Source of the DNA: Epiperipatus broadwayi
Lineage: Eukaryota > Onychophora > Udeonychophora > Euonychophora > Peripatidae
Direction of reading: 5' to 3'
NCBI GenBank assembly: GCA_028023455.1
Contig: JAQFVV010000185.1
Coordinates: 1,253,239-1,317,238, forward strand
DNA: 64,000 bases
The notes below the pieces were generated by a model. That model did not search any database. It was not told where the DNA came from and was given only the letters and a program-made list of their open reading frames with translations. The position numbers were made by a program, and so were the translations under genes. This document shows, in pieces, positions 24,704 through 38,148 of this stretch; positions within the stretch are counted from its first letter, which is position 1; every line of letters begins with the position of its first letter.

Positions 24704-26056
24704 CATCTGGGTCTCATTTTATGCAATAGATAAGTTCCTCAGAATACACACACAAAAGAAATCACACAAAAATAGATGTAACTCACCTTGAAAAAAGGGG
24801 TATATGGACTGTGATTTTTCAAAAATAGCATAAATGTAAAGCACCAACATAAAATTACTTTAAAATTCATGCAAAAAAAAACAAATTATGATTAATAAAA
24901 AATTTCAAATTTGAAAAAAATTGATACAAGACAAACTTTTTTTAACTATAATATTTATTTTTATTCAAAACAATATATTTTTATTCATAATTTACAGTAC
25001 AGTAATTTATATTTTTTTTATACATGTTTTAATTATTATGGCTATTTGCCAATAAACAGGTTCGTTTGCAAACTGGTAAAAAATCAGATTCTTCACAAGA
25101 GGAAATACAACTATCACCAACTTTACTCTCATGTTGTGTTTTCTGGTGACAACATAATTAGTAATTAATCATTGAGACAATGATTTTATTAATTGTTTAT
25201 GAAGACAGCAATATTCAGACATACAACCATTTAGCTCTCAATGAAATTTAAAAGGTCGTTCATAATCAGTGTCATTAATAAGAAAATAATTTGCCAACTG
25301 AGTAGAAAGTTGAAGACCTTCTTGAATCATTTCTGCAGTGAAAGGAACAGGTCCTACTTCTGTTTAATTAACTTTTTCTACACTGCTGGGAGAAATTTAA
25401 TTAAAACTAACAACTAAAAATTAAATTCTTATTTTTGTTCTTAATTTTTTAATTTTTGATTTTGTTTAAAAGTCAAATTTTGTTTCACATCACATTAATT
25501 TCATGTCACCTTAAGTAATTTTTTAAAATGTTAATTACAATTAAAAATCAGATGTTAATTTTTAATTGTCAAATTTAATTGTGCCCAATGCTATTACTCA
25601 TCTTTTAAAAATAAACTTGCTTATCCTAAATGATTAATAATTGATTATGTTCTTTTTTAAGAAGCAAAAACAGAATGTGATTTAAAATGCAAAATTAACA
25701 CGCACAATGTTTGAACAAATTTACATTATAATTTTGTAAAACTTAATGTGTGTACATAAAATGTGGAAATCATGATTTTAATTTCATTATTGCATAAAAT
25801 ATTACTATTATAAAGCACTGAAATTATTAAAATTATTAAGATGAAATATGAATTCCAATATGTGCTATTACTTTAAATATGACATAAGTGCACAAAATTT
25901 ATTATTTAAAGTAATAGCACATTATTGGAGTTCGACTTTTGATCTAATACAGTGTTAATGCATAAAAGAAAATTGCATAAAAATATTAAGAAGAAACATG
26001 AATTGCATAACTACAAAGTCATGTTAAACAAATCCGCGTAAAATGAGACCCAGGTA
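24704..26056 (-). mobile_element. Tigger/pogo-like DNA transposon, internally deleted
   Basis: Bounded by inverted repeats CATCTGGGTCTCATTTTATG (24704-24723) and the matching AAAATGAGACCCAGGTA (26040-26056), each flanked by TA (24702-24703 and 26057-26058), the target duplication of the Tc1/mariner-pogo superfamily. On the minus strand at about 25370-25150 lies a remnant of the Tigger transposase C-terminus, with PFTAEMIQEGLQLSTQL and ANYFLINDTDYER readable and stops inside. The DNA-binding and catalytic domains are missing. A subterminal inverted repeat (TGCTATTACTTTAAATA at about 25863-25879 with its complement near 25902-25918) is shared with the copy at 44060-45236. About 1.35 kb; non-autonomous and old. 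Confidence 0.8.
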
Positions 26057-29000
26057 TACTAATATCTACCATTGTACAAAAATATCTACAATCAATCTAT
26101 ACACTGTACACACACATGCATATTAAATACTTTACATTCAGACACATGACACAAAGTGAGCAAACAAACTGGCAATAAAGGATCCATAATGCTACACTAC
26201 ATGTATAAATGATTTTAAAAAATCTTCAAAAAATTATTAATGTTTACATATAAATCACAATATAAGAAAGCTATCATTAATTAATCTCTTTCTATAAAAA
26301 CTTCACATTCAATTAAACATGGAGTGTGATTAATAATTATGAAATTGATGAAAGGAACAAAAAACAATTACTTTAAGTTTTTTCAAATAATTTTAAAAAA
26401 ACTATGAGGTAAAAAAGATAAATTTACAATATCCAACTTGTATTGATAATTAAAAGTGAATCTCTCAATGTATCGAGCACCTTTTAATATAATAATACAT
26501 AAAATATAAAAAAAATTATGAAAGTCATCACAGTATAAATATGCAATTAAAATGCCAACTTATGTACAACTAGCTTTGTAGAATGGATTTTATAAATAGT
26601 TCATAATTAAAGTTTTAATTTAAGCAAATAGAGGAGTGTGAAGAGTGATACTCTTTTTGGAAAAAAATGAATTATATAAATATGTATGTATACAGACATG
26701 TAGATAATAGGTATTATGTCATTTTTATGGGTTTTATACATTTGATAGAGAGATTTGCTTTTGAAATTTCTTCATTAACAGTCAAATGAGCATTTTTTCA
26801 ACAATAACTCTCATGATTGTAGCTGCCTTATGTTTTTGGTCAGTCAGTAGATAAGGTTGATCATTTCATGGCTTTTAAATTATGCTACAGAGTAAAGGTC
26901 ATTTTTCTAATGTTTTAGCAGCTTATAAATTTACCATCACCAATGGAAAACATTCTGGATTTATCACATAGCAGCTAATGGTAAATTACAAGCAGAATGA
27001 AAACCTGAATATACTGTAGAATGTAGATTGTAGAAAACCATATAATTTACCAGTAGTCTTGCTTGTTATAGCACTAAATTTAATTGTTTATTCCACTTAT
27101 TTCTTAGTAATGTTCTATCAATAAGTCAGTGATTATATTTCTAACTCAGATTAGCCAATAATTATTATTTACTATATTTTAATTAGATCAATCTGAATGA
27201 TTTGAAAATAACAGAATGTTAAAATCAATAGCAACACTTAACTGATTTTTTAAATCTTTATTAATTAATAAAATGTTATAAGTTAATACTTTGCAATACT
27301 TTTATAAATTAAGCACTTTTACTGTAATATAAATTTCATTACAGATTGATAATAATTTGACTTACAATTTATATATTTTTTTAGTGTTTACTAAAATTAG
27401 TATTGACCAAAATTATAAACAGAAGTCTATTAATGCATGTCTACATATTACACAAACATGTCTAAAAACTAAATTTATAAATTGGAGTTAAGCTTGTGCT
27501 TTACTAAATTAAATTATTTAAATATAATTTAGACATTGAGATAGCAAAGTTTTATCTTAGCAATTCCTACTTAAGGGCAAAAAGTAAATGAATGAAATGG
27601 ACAATTAATGTTGACATATTGCTAAATGAAATAATTTTTTTTTTTTTTAAACTTAAAATTGAAAAACTTAAATTTTTTGAATGTTGTTTACTACTTACTA
27701 TCTGCCGAATAGATGCACTATCAAGAAGTGGCTTAGCTTTGAAATATATAACATGTCTGTCTCTCTTAAACAATTTTGTTTTTAGTAGCATATCTTTTTA
27801 TAGGATGTATTTACTTTTTCCTAATGAAGTATTGTATTGCTGGTATGTAAGCTTTTGGTGAATCTAGCTTCTTAAATTTTTTGAAAACTCATTATATATT
27901 GAAAAAGGCAGATCGGTCTATCCTTTAGTTTTACCTACTATATATATATATATATAGTAGTATTTATTCATGTACAACTATACCCAAAATTCTCATATAT
28001 TATCCTAATATTATGCTAATATCTTGCTAATTTTAAATCTAAATATACTGGTTGTGTATGTGTGCATATATTGTTGCATACAGTAAAAAAAATGTATGTA
28101 TATATGTAAAAATCAGTAAATGCTCCATATATATTTTTGGTACTTAAATAAATGAAAAAAATGCTATGTATGTGTTACAAGAAACCACATATATGCGGAA
28201 AAGAATAATGTGATAGCATTAAACATTAGAAATTTCTTTATTTAAAATATTTATTCCAGAATTTTTATTTGAAATTATTATATTTCTGCATATATCACTA
28301 AAATTATATAATTGCATTACATATATAATAAAATGTTTTTCCATATTTAGATTTCTCTTTCTAAAAAGGTTGATTTCATAAAATTAATCCTTCTAACCGT
28401 ATTCTGACCTATTTAAAATTTTAAAAGTAAAACTAGATGTTAAAACAATGTATGAATAAATTAACCTAGTTAAGCTAGTATAAACCTACCTTTAAAAAAA
28501 TCAATAACAGTGGGGATTCTCAGATTTCCAATAATACAGTGAAGTAATTAGAAAAGTAGTTCTAACACTACTAAGACAGGGCATAGGGGTTGAACTAGTA
28601 TATACATTTATTCAGCAATCATTGATTCACTTCAGACACTCAGTCAGTTCAATTTGTTCAAAGTTTTTTGTAAAATTCATGATGATGATGATGATGGACT
28701 AGAAATGCAATTCCCTTGTTTTCTAGATCCCATGATAGTGGACAAAATGCCAAGAACGGTGAACTAGAAAGTGATACCACCCATAGAAACTCTCAATACG
28801 AAGCCAATTTTCCATAATAGAGAAAATGAAGCAGTAACAAATCTCTATCCATCTAAAGTTAACTTCTAAACTTAACTTCGTAAATTCCTCAAAGCTAGCT
28901 AAATCTATTAATTATGGTGAACGTAAGTTAATGTATTCTAAACATACAAGTTAAATGTAATTATATTTCTTTTACTTAAATCCCAAATCTTGCCTGATTT

Positions 29001-29744
29001 ATTGATTTATTTCTGATTGATTTAATTTTATTCTAATTTATATTATTCTGCTTTATTAAAACTGATTTAGGTTTAACTTGGTTAAATTGATTAATTCCGA
29101 TTAATGCTAAACGATTTATTTTAAAATGGTAGTTATTTTCCAAATTATTTTACATATTTTAGTCTAACAATAATATTTGCTTTTATTAATAATTTTTGTA
29201 AATAAGTTAAATCTATAGTAAACTGAATCAGTCAACTTTAAGCTAATTTTGTTTCATTTTGTTATTTAATCTAAGGAAATAAAGCTGAAATTCAGATTTC
29301 ACTTACATGAAATCTTATTTTTAAATTTATATTTCTTTACATTAAATCTATGCCAAATGTTATTATTTTAAATTATGTATTTGTTTATGCTATATTTTTT
29401 CAAAATGGAGTTTTACTCTTCATTAAATGATTAGTGAAAAGCGATTAGAAATTCTCACACATATGTAATATCATGTTTATTTACATGCAAAGAAAAATCG
29501 TTATTGAAATGAAGAAAATAAGTCTTATTCAAAAGATAATTAAAACGTAAAATTGCTTTAAATGTAACAAAGAACTATCGTAAATTAATAAAGAAAATTT
29601 GGTTAACATCAGGAAGATCGTCAATTAGTAGTAATTAATAGTTTTTTTGCAATATCGAAATCAAAATGTGTTTCTGTTTACATGGATGCTTCTTAATTTC
29701 CTATTTTTACCAAACTAAAATTATATGAAAAATTATATTTTATA
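26057..29744. other. AT-rich DNA without recognisable gene
   Basis: No gene recognised. It contains short microsatellites ((AT)n at about 27938-27957, (GAT)5 near 28681) and homopolymers. Frames 27567-27791 (-) and 27592-27861 (+) overlap each other and carry no motif. Confidence 0.45.
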
Positions 29745-29751
29745 TATATGT

Positions 29752-29919
29752 ATTCATAGTATTATTTCTGAAATCTGTCTGTTTAATAAAAATATATAAT
29801 AGCTTAATAGCTGAAGTTACAGAGCTCTGAGGAAAGTACTTGTTATTATACTAAAACATCAATTATTTAATTATTATATATTTTGTCTACACAGAAAAGC
29901 CACAAATAATACTATGAAT
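29752..29919 (+). repeat. Small repeat with 16-bp inverted ends and hammerhead-like motif
   Basis: ATTCATAGTATTATTT (29752-29767) and AAATAATACTATGAAT (29904-29919) are exact inverted copies. The left part (29752-29840) also matches the 3' flank of the minus-strand PLE at 51522-51620, so this is a PLE terminal-repeat derivative. Inside at 29823-29864 is a hammerhead-like core: AGCT, CTGAGGA (fits CUGANGA), an AGTA/TACT stem II, AAAAC in place of GAAAC, ATC, then AATT where AGCT would complete stem I. It looks decayed. (AT)n lies close on both sides. Confidence 0.55.
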
Positions 29920-30514
29920 TCATCATTAATTCTTGAGAATATTAAAATTAACATATATATATATATATATAAAGGGATTTGAATTAAAGATATTTCAATC
30001 AATATTCATCATTCATAATCCGTATAAGCTTATTTTATATACACATAAATGAAAACAAAATGATTTGATTAGTATAATATTTTTTATGAGAAAACAAGAT
30101 TAGGTAGTGCTTTAAAAATATAAATATATTAAGAACATTTAATTACCTGATGTAAGTTCAATCAACAAAAAAGAAAATAATATAGAAAGTAAAACAAAGC
30201 AGAATTTTCTTGATTCCATTGAGTACATGTTGTTTGAGTTTCCAGCAGCAGCAATCTAATTTACACAAACTTTTATCAAAGGTATTTATACCTGTCAAAT
30301 ACATATCAGGCTATAATATTTTTTCTGCCTACATAATAAATTGGCAATGAATATTTTAGCTTATTCATGAGATTCTAAATTTAGATAAAAAAATTTCCTC
30401 TAACACAGCATATTAAAGAAAATATTAAATTATAAAAAATATTAAATTATAAAATAATAAAATACAACTCAAGATTTCTATTATTAAAATTTAATTATTT
30501 TTAAAACATGTTAA

Positions 30515-30820
<306 letters not shown>

Positions 30821-30879
30821 GTAATAAAAATATTTTTCTTCTTCTTTTGTGAGTCTACTTGGTGTGAAATTACTTTAAA

Positions 30880-33325
30880 TCACAATTTTAAATTTATTTT
30901 CGGTAATGTTTACCTCAAACCCACTTTATCATTGTTGGAGTTTATTTTTTGACATCTCTTGAAGATTTTCTGATTGGCTATGATAATGTTATTATTACTG
31001 GGGATTTAAATAATTTGGATTTATATCAGGGTAGAATTACTACACACTTTTTGTTTTGTCTTCTAAAGCTTATAGAATGTTACAGTTCTGTAAATTTTTA
31101 GGACTTAAGCAATATAATGCCTTTGTTAATTCCTCTCATCATACTTTAGATTATATTCATTTAATTCAACAGTAGTTAGTTTTTTTCAAGTTGTCTCTGT
31201 TAATTTTCATATTGATGCTCCTCATCTATCTTTTGAGTTTTATATTAATGGTTGTCACTCAAAAATTAATTTTTCTAATATTTTAAGAAAGGATTATAGA
31301 AAGGGTAATTATGTTGATATTTGTAGAAACTTTTCTAAGGTTAATTGGAATTTTTTGTATTTTTTAATGATGTAAATCATTGCTAGGTTGGGTTTTTAAA
31401 GATTCTTAACAGTTTTATTGATTTGTATATTCCCAATAAGTGGGATTTTATAAGGGTTTTTTTGCTTGGTTTTTATGCAATGTTATTAAAATTATTAAAA
31501 GGAAGTCTTATCATCATAGACTTTATTTTAAAACACAGAATATGTTTTTGTATAATAAATTTAATAATTTCAAAAGATTGGTGAATCATGTTTATAAAAG
31601 AGATTTGCAGAATTATATTAGAAAAATTGAGATTAACATTTCTTCTAACCATAAAGAGTTTTGGGATTTTATTAATAAGTCTGGTTTGAGTAAGAAAAAG
31701 ATTCAAGCTACTCGTGGTTTCATTTTAAGTGTAAATGACTTTTCAAAATATTTTGCTGATGTATATTCATCACATGATACAATACTTTCAAATATTGCAT
31801 TATTTTGTAATTCTTCAACTGTTCATTGTATGATTGACATATTTCTAAGGATGATGTTGTTAATGTTATTAAGCGACTTAAAATTCATTCTAGTTTGGGA
31901 AATGATAACATTCCTTCATTTATTTACAAAGGGCTAGCTGAATTTATTTTAGTACCTCTTGCATTTATTTTGAATTTATCACTGAATTCTTATGTGTTTC
32001 CTAATGTGCTTAAGTGTGCCAAAATGGTCCCAATTTTTAAGAATGGATCTTTTGATTGTGTAAATACCTATAGACCTATTTCTGTTTTACATACTATTGC
32101 TAGAATTGTTGAGAGGTATGTTTATAATAAAATTATTTTTGATGTTAGTAAACTCATTTTTTCTTCACAGCATGGTTTTATACCTAATAGATCTGTAGAA
32201 ACTAATTTGCTAAAAATTTATGATCATATAGCTCATGGAGTTGAGGATCAGCAGAGACGTGATGTTCTTTATTTTGATTTATCAAAACCTTTTGATAAAG
32301 TAGACCATAGTATTCATTTTCTCAAATTATATCAAATGTGTTTTTCTACTAAGCTTGTTTATTGGTTTCAATTTTATCTTCATGGATGTACTGCATATAT
32401 TAAATTTAATAATTCTATTTCATCTAATTTTAAATGTAATTTGGGAGTTTTTCTGAGTAGTATTTTAGCACCTATGCTTTTTAACTTTTATATGAATGAC
32501 CTTATGGATTGCTCAAAATGTTAACTTTTGTTCTATGCAGATGACTGTAAAATCTATAGAAGAATCACATCTGTGTTTCATTTAACTCCTCTTCAAAAGG
32601 ATATAAAGAATTTTAGTGATTGGTGTGATCTAAATAATATGACTGTTAATTTTAGTAAATGTTTCTAAGTCTCGTATTCTAAAAAATCTGAAGTTTTGAA
32701 TTTTTCTTATTTTATTAATTCTCACAAAATTACTTCTGCTGAATTCTAAAAAGATTGAAGTTATATTTTCTAGAAATCGATCCTTTCATTCTCATTTAAA
32801 AATGATTGTTGGTAAGGCTTTCAAAATTTTAGGTACTATTCTAAGGTTTGGTTATCATTTCAGTGGTGATACAAAATTTAAATTATTCTTATCATTGGTT
32901 CTTCCCATCATTGAATATTGTTCAGTCATTTGACATCCTAGCTCTAAACAGTGATGTAATTTATTACAATCAGTATCTAATAAGTTTTCTAAATATGTTT
33001 TTTGCGAAATAAACTTGTTCTTCATCTTTCTTGTAGATGACAATACAGAGATTTTAAATATCTTTATAGACTTATTAATAAAATAGTTCTTTTATCTAAC
33101 ACAATTTCTACTGTTATAATTAGATCTCATGTGCAAGATACTCAGTCTGCTTCTGTTTGTTACATTAAAACTTGTCATTCCAATGTTCTTAGATTTCCTC
33201 CTTTATTTAGGCTACTATCTTTATATAATCAGATTTGTAGTAATATTAATTACTTCAATTTAAATTATGATCAATTTTATAATCAATTTTGTAATTTTAT
33301 TAAATTTAAATGTCAGATTTGATTG
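30880..33325 (+). mobile_element. Jockey/CR1-like LINE, decayed
   Basis: A non-LTR retrotransposon read across several frames. The apurinic-type endonuclease end is visible near 30980-31015 (YDNVIITGDLNN). The RT lies in about 31440-32650 and a thumb/C-terminal part with LFLSLVLPIIEYCSVI (about 32883-32930) follows. The 5' part of ORF2 and all of ORF1 are missing, so the copy is 5'-truncated. Frameshifts (for example between 31860 and 31940) and stops (TAA at 32522-32524, just before YADD) inactivate it. It ends near a (TA)n tract at about 33336-33347. The clade is inferred from the FDKVDHSI and YADDCKIYRR wording and is not certain beyond the Jockey/CR1 group. Confidence 0.85.
31895..32524 (+). 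pseudogene. LINE reverse transcriptase domain piece
   Basis: A 209-codon open stretch with the RT entry block (KCAKMVPIFKNG, NTYRPISVLHTIARIVERYV), the SSQHGFIPNRSVETNLL segment, motif A (LYFDLSKPFDKVDHSI; Asp present) and a degenerate motif B (LGVFLSSILAPMLFNFYMNDL, where active copies read GVPQGS). The catalytic FYADDCKIYRR follows after one in-frame TAA at 32522-32524. N-terminal RT sequence (FNNFKRLVNHVYKRDLQNY) lies in another frame at 31440-31937, so a frameshift precedes it. The first Met is internal to the domain and not a true start. Confidence 0.85.
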
Positions 33326-33348
33326 GTTTAACTTGATATATATATATT

Positions 33349-35543
33349 ATAACGATCCAAACGAAGTGGTAGATCGCATCGCACCGCATCGCACTACCAA
33401 AGGGTGCCATCTAGGCATTTGAGCCTAGAAAAATTTATAAAGTAGGCAGATACGCGCTGTTAGGATTCCACTTTATTTACATATTTAGATCGTTAGCCCA
33501 TTGTCACTAGCTCAGTGGAATAGCAGAGATTTAATAATATCATTTACTAGTATATAAAAGAATAAAGTAAGCCACTGCCAGTAATTATCATACAAACAGA
33601 TTTATTTATGCACATATATATAAGGTTTAAAATTATTTTAGTGATTTACATTTAAACATTTAACATTATTTTTAACTTTGATTTTTACTTTAATTTACAT
33701 TGAGTTACTATTATATTAAAAATTTACATTTTTAATCAAGTTCGCACAGATGGGCTTATAAACCTGTTTAATATGTTGCTATAGATCGGTTACATAGATT
33801 TCAACAGTCAAAAACATTTCAAAGTAAACATAAACGATCAAAATACAAAATTATTGATTACTGACAATTGCATAGGGAATTATAAGAAACCCTCTAGTAT
33901 TCATCGTAAGATACCTGCATCGTCACCAATAACTTAAAAGACATCCGAATAAATACATTTTTAGATACTCACCGTAAGGTATCATTATTTATCGAATGTC
34001 TATATATTTTGATCAAATATGAAAACGCAAAACATAGTTAACCGATAAACAATTTATGCAAGCGTCTATAAACAACTTAAATTTAATGCATTTTTATTTA
34101 GGGTCGAGTATGAATACTACATAGATTTGCATTGAAATTAAAATATTCTATCCCTATTTAACCTTAGGCTAAAATTCGCAGTCAAACTGGCATCAATCCA
34201 TCTGATACATCGATGTATTCAATGTAATACGAAATATGGCAGCACCAAAAGAATTAAGAAAAGACATTGACTCTCAATCAGATAGGAATATTACATCTAT
34301 CTAACGAGAAGAACAATAAAAAAAAACTCCATAGAAAGGAACTGCGTTCTCCGTCTTATAATTCCTTCCATAGGCAAACGGGTGAGTGCGGCGTATATAT
34401 AAACGATTCTGCCCGTAGCGAATCTCCGATTACATATACTAACTACATCAATATATCCAATCCATTGACCCAATCTAACAACGACATAAATAACCTAAGA
34501 TTACCCTCCCCTAATATAACTTTACAAATCTATACAGCCATTCACGCCCGACTTAAGTTTAACATTTTTATAATTAATTTAACGGAAAACAACAATCATA
34601 ATAAAACTTAAAGAACAAAAAATAAATAAATGGAAATGATTTTACAAAATAAATAAGAAAAAAAATACATCAAATAACATTATTAATTTAGTTTGGTCAG
34701 ATAGGAAACTAATGCAATTATTTTAAATACGAAAAGTTTTTAACTTAATGTTCATTAATTGTAAAGTTCTTACGGTTTTAAACAGTTCATCTTTATCTGT
34801 CGTTTGTAAGTTTGAACGGGAATTCCCACGCCGTCCTGAAGATATTGGTATACATTTAGCCGATGTTTTATTTATTCATTCGGAGGTTTTTTAATTTGGT
34901 TGGTCCTCAATGTAGGAAACGATAGTTCATTTCTCCCTTCTTTAACAGCTGAAAGAATTGACCATGCGTCTGTCAATTCCTCCAACTCCAGACTACTACA
35001 TATAGTCACATCGTAATAATCAATTTCCAGTCACTCACTAACTAATAATTTCCAAACTTGTCCTTTTTATATTAATGTGAAGGATTGAATTTACATTACG
35101 TCACCGATGCGATGGTCCTTTCGCTGCGGTCCGATTCCATAGGGATTTCTTCTTATTTGCTAACAGTTTCTATTGTTTTCCTATCTGACTAGTGTTTTTA
35201 CATTTAAATGCTGAAGGCTGGTTTACATTTAACTAATTAACAATCATTTCCATTTCTGATTAATTAACCTGTTTTCCAAATCAAAAATATATTTAAAGAT
35301 AAATTTAAAGATATAATTTCATCTCCAAATCTTTTTAAAATTTAGTTTTAAAATACCTTTTCTTTAATAAAGTTTTATTTTAATAATTTTTCATTATCTG
35401 TGCGATTTAATATATAAGAGTTTAAGACGATATTTTAATTTCAATTTTTAAAGAAAGTTTTTAAATGCGAGCTTTTTATTTTAACTTGTTTAATAATATA
35501 TATATAAAAAAAAACAATGTAACGAACGTCTGTGCTCGTTACA
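33349..35543. mobile_element. LTR-like unit bounded by TATAACGA and TCGTTACA
   Basis: The unit starts TATAACGATCC just after (TA)n and ends CTCGTTACA just before (AT)n. The ends are 8-bp inverted repeats with one mismatch (TATAACGA against TCGTTACA), like gypsy-type LTR termini TGTAACGA...TCGTTACA. Close to the right end TGTAACGA recurs (35519-35526), 10 bases before TCGTTACA. The interior is GC-richer than the flanks but encodes no recognised protein; the frame 34267-34611 (114 codons) is polar with no motif. A large solo LTR or a non-autonomous LTR element is possible. The 500-N gap begins 58 bases further on. Confidence 0.4.
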
Positions 35544-35601
35544 ATATATATATATGTTCAAAAGATGGCGCTTTATCAAAACCACCGAACAAGTGTTAAA
35601 T

Positions 35602-36101
35602 NNNNNNNNNNNNNNNNNNNNNNNNNNNNNNNNNNNNNNNNNNNNNNNNNNNNNNNNNNNNNNNNNNNNNNNNNNNNNNNNNNNNNNNNNNNNNNNNNNN
35701 NNNNNNNNNNNNNNNNNNNNNNNNNNNNNNNNNNNNNNNNNNNNNNNNNNNNNNNNNNNNNNNNNNNNNNNNNNNNNNNNNNNNNNNNNNNNNNNNNNNN
35801 NNNNNNNNNNNNNNNNNNNNNNNNNNNNNNNNNNNNNNNNNNNNNNNNNNNNNNNNNNNNNNNNNNNNNNNNNNNNNNNNNNNNNNNNNNNNNNNNNNNN
35901 NNNNNNNNNNNNNNNNNNNNNNNNNNNNNNNNNNNNNNNNNNNNNNNNNNNNNNNNNNNNNNNNNNNNNNNNNNNNNNNNNNNNNNNNNNNNNNNNNNNN
36001 NNNNNNNNNNNNNNNNNNNNNNNNNNNNNNNNNNNNNNNNNNNNNNNNNNNNNNNNNNNNNNNNNNNNNNNNNNNNNNNNNNNNNNNNNNNNNNNNNNNN
36101 N
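35602..36101. other. Assembly gap, 500 N
   Basis: Exactly 500 undetermined bases, the look of a fixed-size scaffold gap. Open frames running across it are meaningless. Confidence 1.
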
Positions 36102-36508
36102 AATCAGGTGATCTGAAAGTGGAGCCAATGAAAGAGATAGTTAATTCTGACTCTTTTGACGTTTATGTAAACAAAATACGCTTATTCTGAGGTTTTGGTA
36201 AAGCTCCATCTATTGACTAAAGCATTAAAAAAAATAGATTAAAGTTAGTAAAGATTGCAATTAGTCAATAATTTTTATTTAAATATTTGACTATTTAAAT
36301 TAATGACCTAAACATTTAAACATTCTAAAAATTTATTTATAAAATGGTAAACTGTATTTATTTTTTTAAATTAATAAAAAAACAAACAAATCATATATAA
36401 TATTTTTATTGGCTTTTATATATAGAATAAAGTTTAAAAAATATTTTCATTTCAAATTTTTAACTAGATTAAAAATTAATAAATTAGAGTTATATTCAAA
36501 ATTGCAAT
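36102..36508. other. AT-rich flank, nothing recognised
   Basis: No coding or repeat signal other than A/T runs. Confidence 0.4.
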
Positions 36509-36510
36509 AA

Positions 36511-36571
<61 letters not shown>
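36509..36571. repeat. (AAT)n microsatellite at PLE 3' end
   Basis: About 20 AAT units directly abut the 3' terminal repeat of the minus-strand PLE. A matching (AAT)n array lies at the other outer boundary of the element (39904). Confidence 0.95.
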
Positions 36572-36575
<4 letters not shown>

Positions 36576-36696
36576 TAGCTTTACTTCTCACTATATGTAA
36601 AATATATAATTGTTAATTAGAGAAGATATTAATTAGTATTAAAGTTTATCGGCTTAACGTTTTCGAGGATCCATGCCTCATATTCATAGCCTTCAT
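36568..36696 (-). repeat. PLE 3' terminal repeat (pLTR), copy 1
   Basis: 129 bases repeated nearly perfectly at 39043-39171 (constant offset 2475; one visible change, GGATCC against GGTTCC). Direct terminal repeats (pLTRs) are a hallmark of complete PLE insertions. On the minus strand 36691-36651 folds in a hammerhead-like way: GGCT/AGCC stem I, GAGG/CCTC stem II, GAAA, palindromic ACGT, then T and A. The box expected to read CTGATGA is ATGAATAT, so it is non-canonical. Confidence 0.85.
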
Positions 36697-36744
36697 AAAA
36701 TGTATAATAAAATATGCAAATACAAATATTCAAATAAGCTAGTA

Positions 36745-38148
36745 TTACGTAGCCCATTTCTTCGAGATCTCGAAGCAAGTATCCTTTCTATTAATGGCAT
36801 GGATGTTTCCATTGATGTAAAATGCCTCCTTTATTTTTCTTTTGTGATCATTTGATTCTGAGCACAATATTATGGGATTGGCGGGTGTGAAGTTGTGTCC
36901 AGATTGTTTAGCATGCTCCAAGAATACAGAGGACATGTTGCTGTTTTTCTGAGCTCTGTTAAATGTGTAAATATGTTGACCCAGTCTAGTATTGATTGTA
37001 GCTTTCGTTTCACCATAATATATAGCATGGCATCCAGCCTGAGGGCAGGCAATAGAGTACACCACGTGTGGGGTGAACGATCGATCAATGTGGTCTTTAG
37101 AGTTGTTAAGCAATCTATTAGAATTAGGTGGAGTTCTAACTGCTTTGTTAAATTTATCGTTTAATGCTTTCATTAGTTTGTTAGATATTTTAGGAATGTA
37201 GGGGATTGTTATTCTAGGGAGATTGGTGCGAGGTACATTATTGTTTATTGTATTATTAAATTTTATGATTTTATTTTTAATAGCTTTGAATTTGAACCCT
37301 GCTGCTAATAGATCTTTAATATAGTTGTTTATGTTTTCTTTCCTGTCTGCTTCATATTTACATAAATAAAAGTTTCTAAACAAAAATGCATTAAGGCCAG
37401 CAAATTTATGCGATGCAGGTGAGTTAGAGTTAGGGTGGATACAGCTGCAAATTTCAAATGGTTTAACAATCATTTTGTAATCTATTAAGTGGCGATTTCT
37501 TGATAAAGAGAGGTCGAGATATTTAAGTTCTTTATTATTTTCATATGTGATGGTGAATGAAAGTTTGGTTAAGTTTTGTAAATCATGTAGTATATTTAAA
37601 GTATTATCTTTAGAGGTTATGATAAAGATATCGTCTACATAATGAATATATGTAAAGTCTTGGTTGATATTGTGATATTTTGGAAGGATCGATAGCTTGT
37701 ATTTATTTAAATATATGCTAGATAAAACACCACTGATAGGAAGGCCCATGGGCCATCCGTCTTGCATTGTGTACCACTTGTTTTCAAAGAGTGTAAATAT
37801 ATGTGAATCGAGCCATGACAGGAAAGCAATAATGAATTTAACTTTTTCACTAGGGCAATGTGCTCGCAGTAGCTCTTCGTGTACTATTTGGATAGATGCT
37901 TTTCGATTAATTGATCCGTATAGTTCCTTCACATCCATTGTAGCCATAATTGAAGTCTGAGAGATTTGAGTATTTTTGATTTTGGAGATGAATTGGAGAG
38001 ATGAGTTTATCGTGTATGAGCCAAAATGAAGGTAATCTATAAGTAATTGATTGATTAATTTGGCTGCTTCAAAATAATGCACACCACCGAAATCCATCAT
38101 CAATCTAAGTGGTTCGCCTGTTTTATGTAGTTTTAAATTGGCAAACAT
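36745..38148 (-). pseudogene. PLE reverse transcriptase plus GIY-YIG endonuclease
   Basis: A 467-codon open frame, the longest in the window. RT: MFANLKLHKTGEPLRLMMDF at the start, motif A ATMDVKELYGSI near residue 70, motif B GWPMGLPISGVLSSIYL near residue 131, and catalytic HYVDDIFIITS with YVDD at residues 170-173. Linker: SHKFAGLNAFLFRNFYLCKY. GIY-YIG domain at about residues 360-440: VVYSIACPQAGCHAIYYGE (C-x4-C pair, Y/YYG), then TRLGQH, FLEHAKQSGHNF and NDHKRKIKEAFYINGN. All catalytic residues look present. The N-terminal part continues in the same frame upstream (38149-38739), separated only by a TGA at 38151-38149, so the ATG here is not the natural start. The TGA could come from a CGA codon by CpG decay (inference). 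Flanked by pLTRs; enzyme of a recently active retroelement. Confidence 0.93.

Noticed and set aside
35490-36128. Long frames spanning the N gap
   Set aside because: The middle is undetermined sequence.
36870-37164. Open frames on both strands opposite the GIY-YIG domain, and their mirror at 39362-39695
   Set aside because: Shadows of the endonuclease coding region; similar between copies only because the DNA is duplicated.
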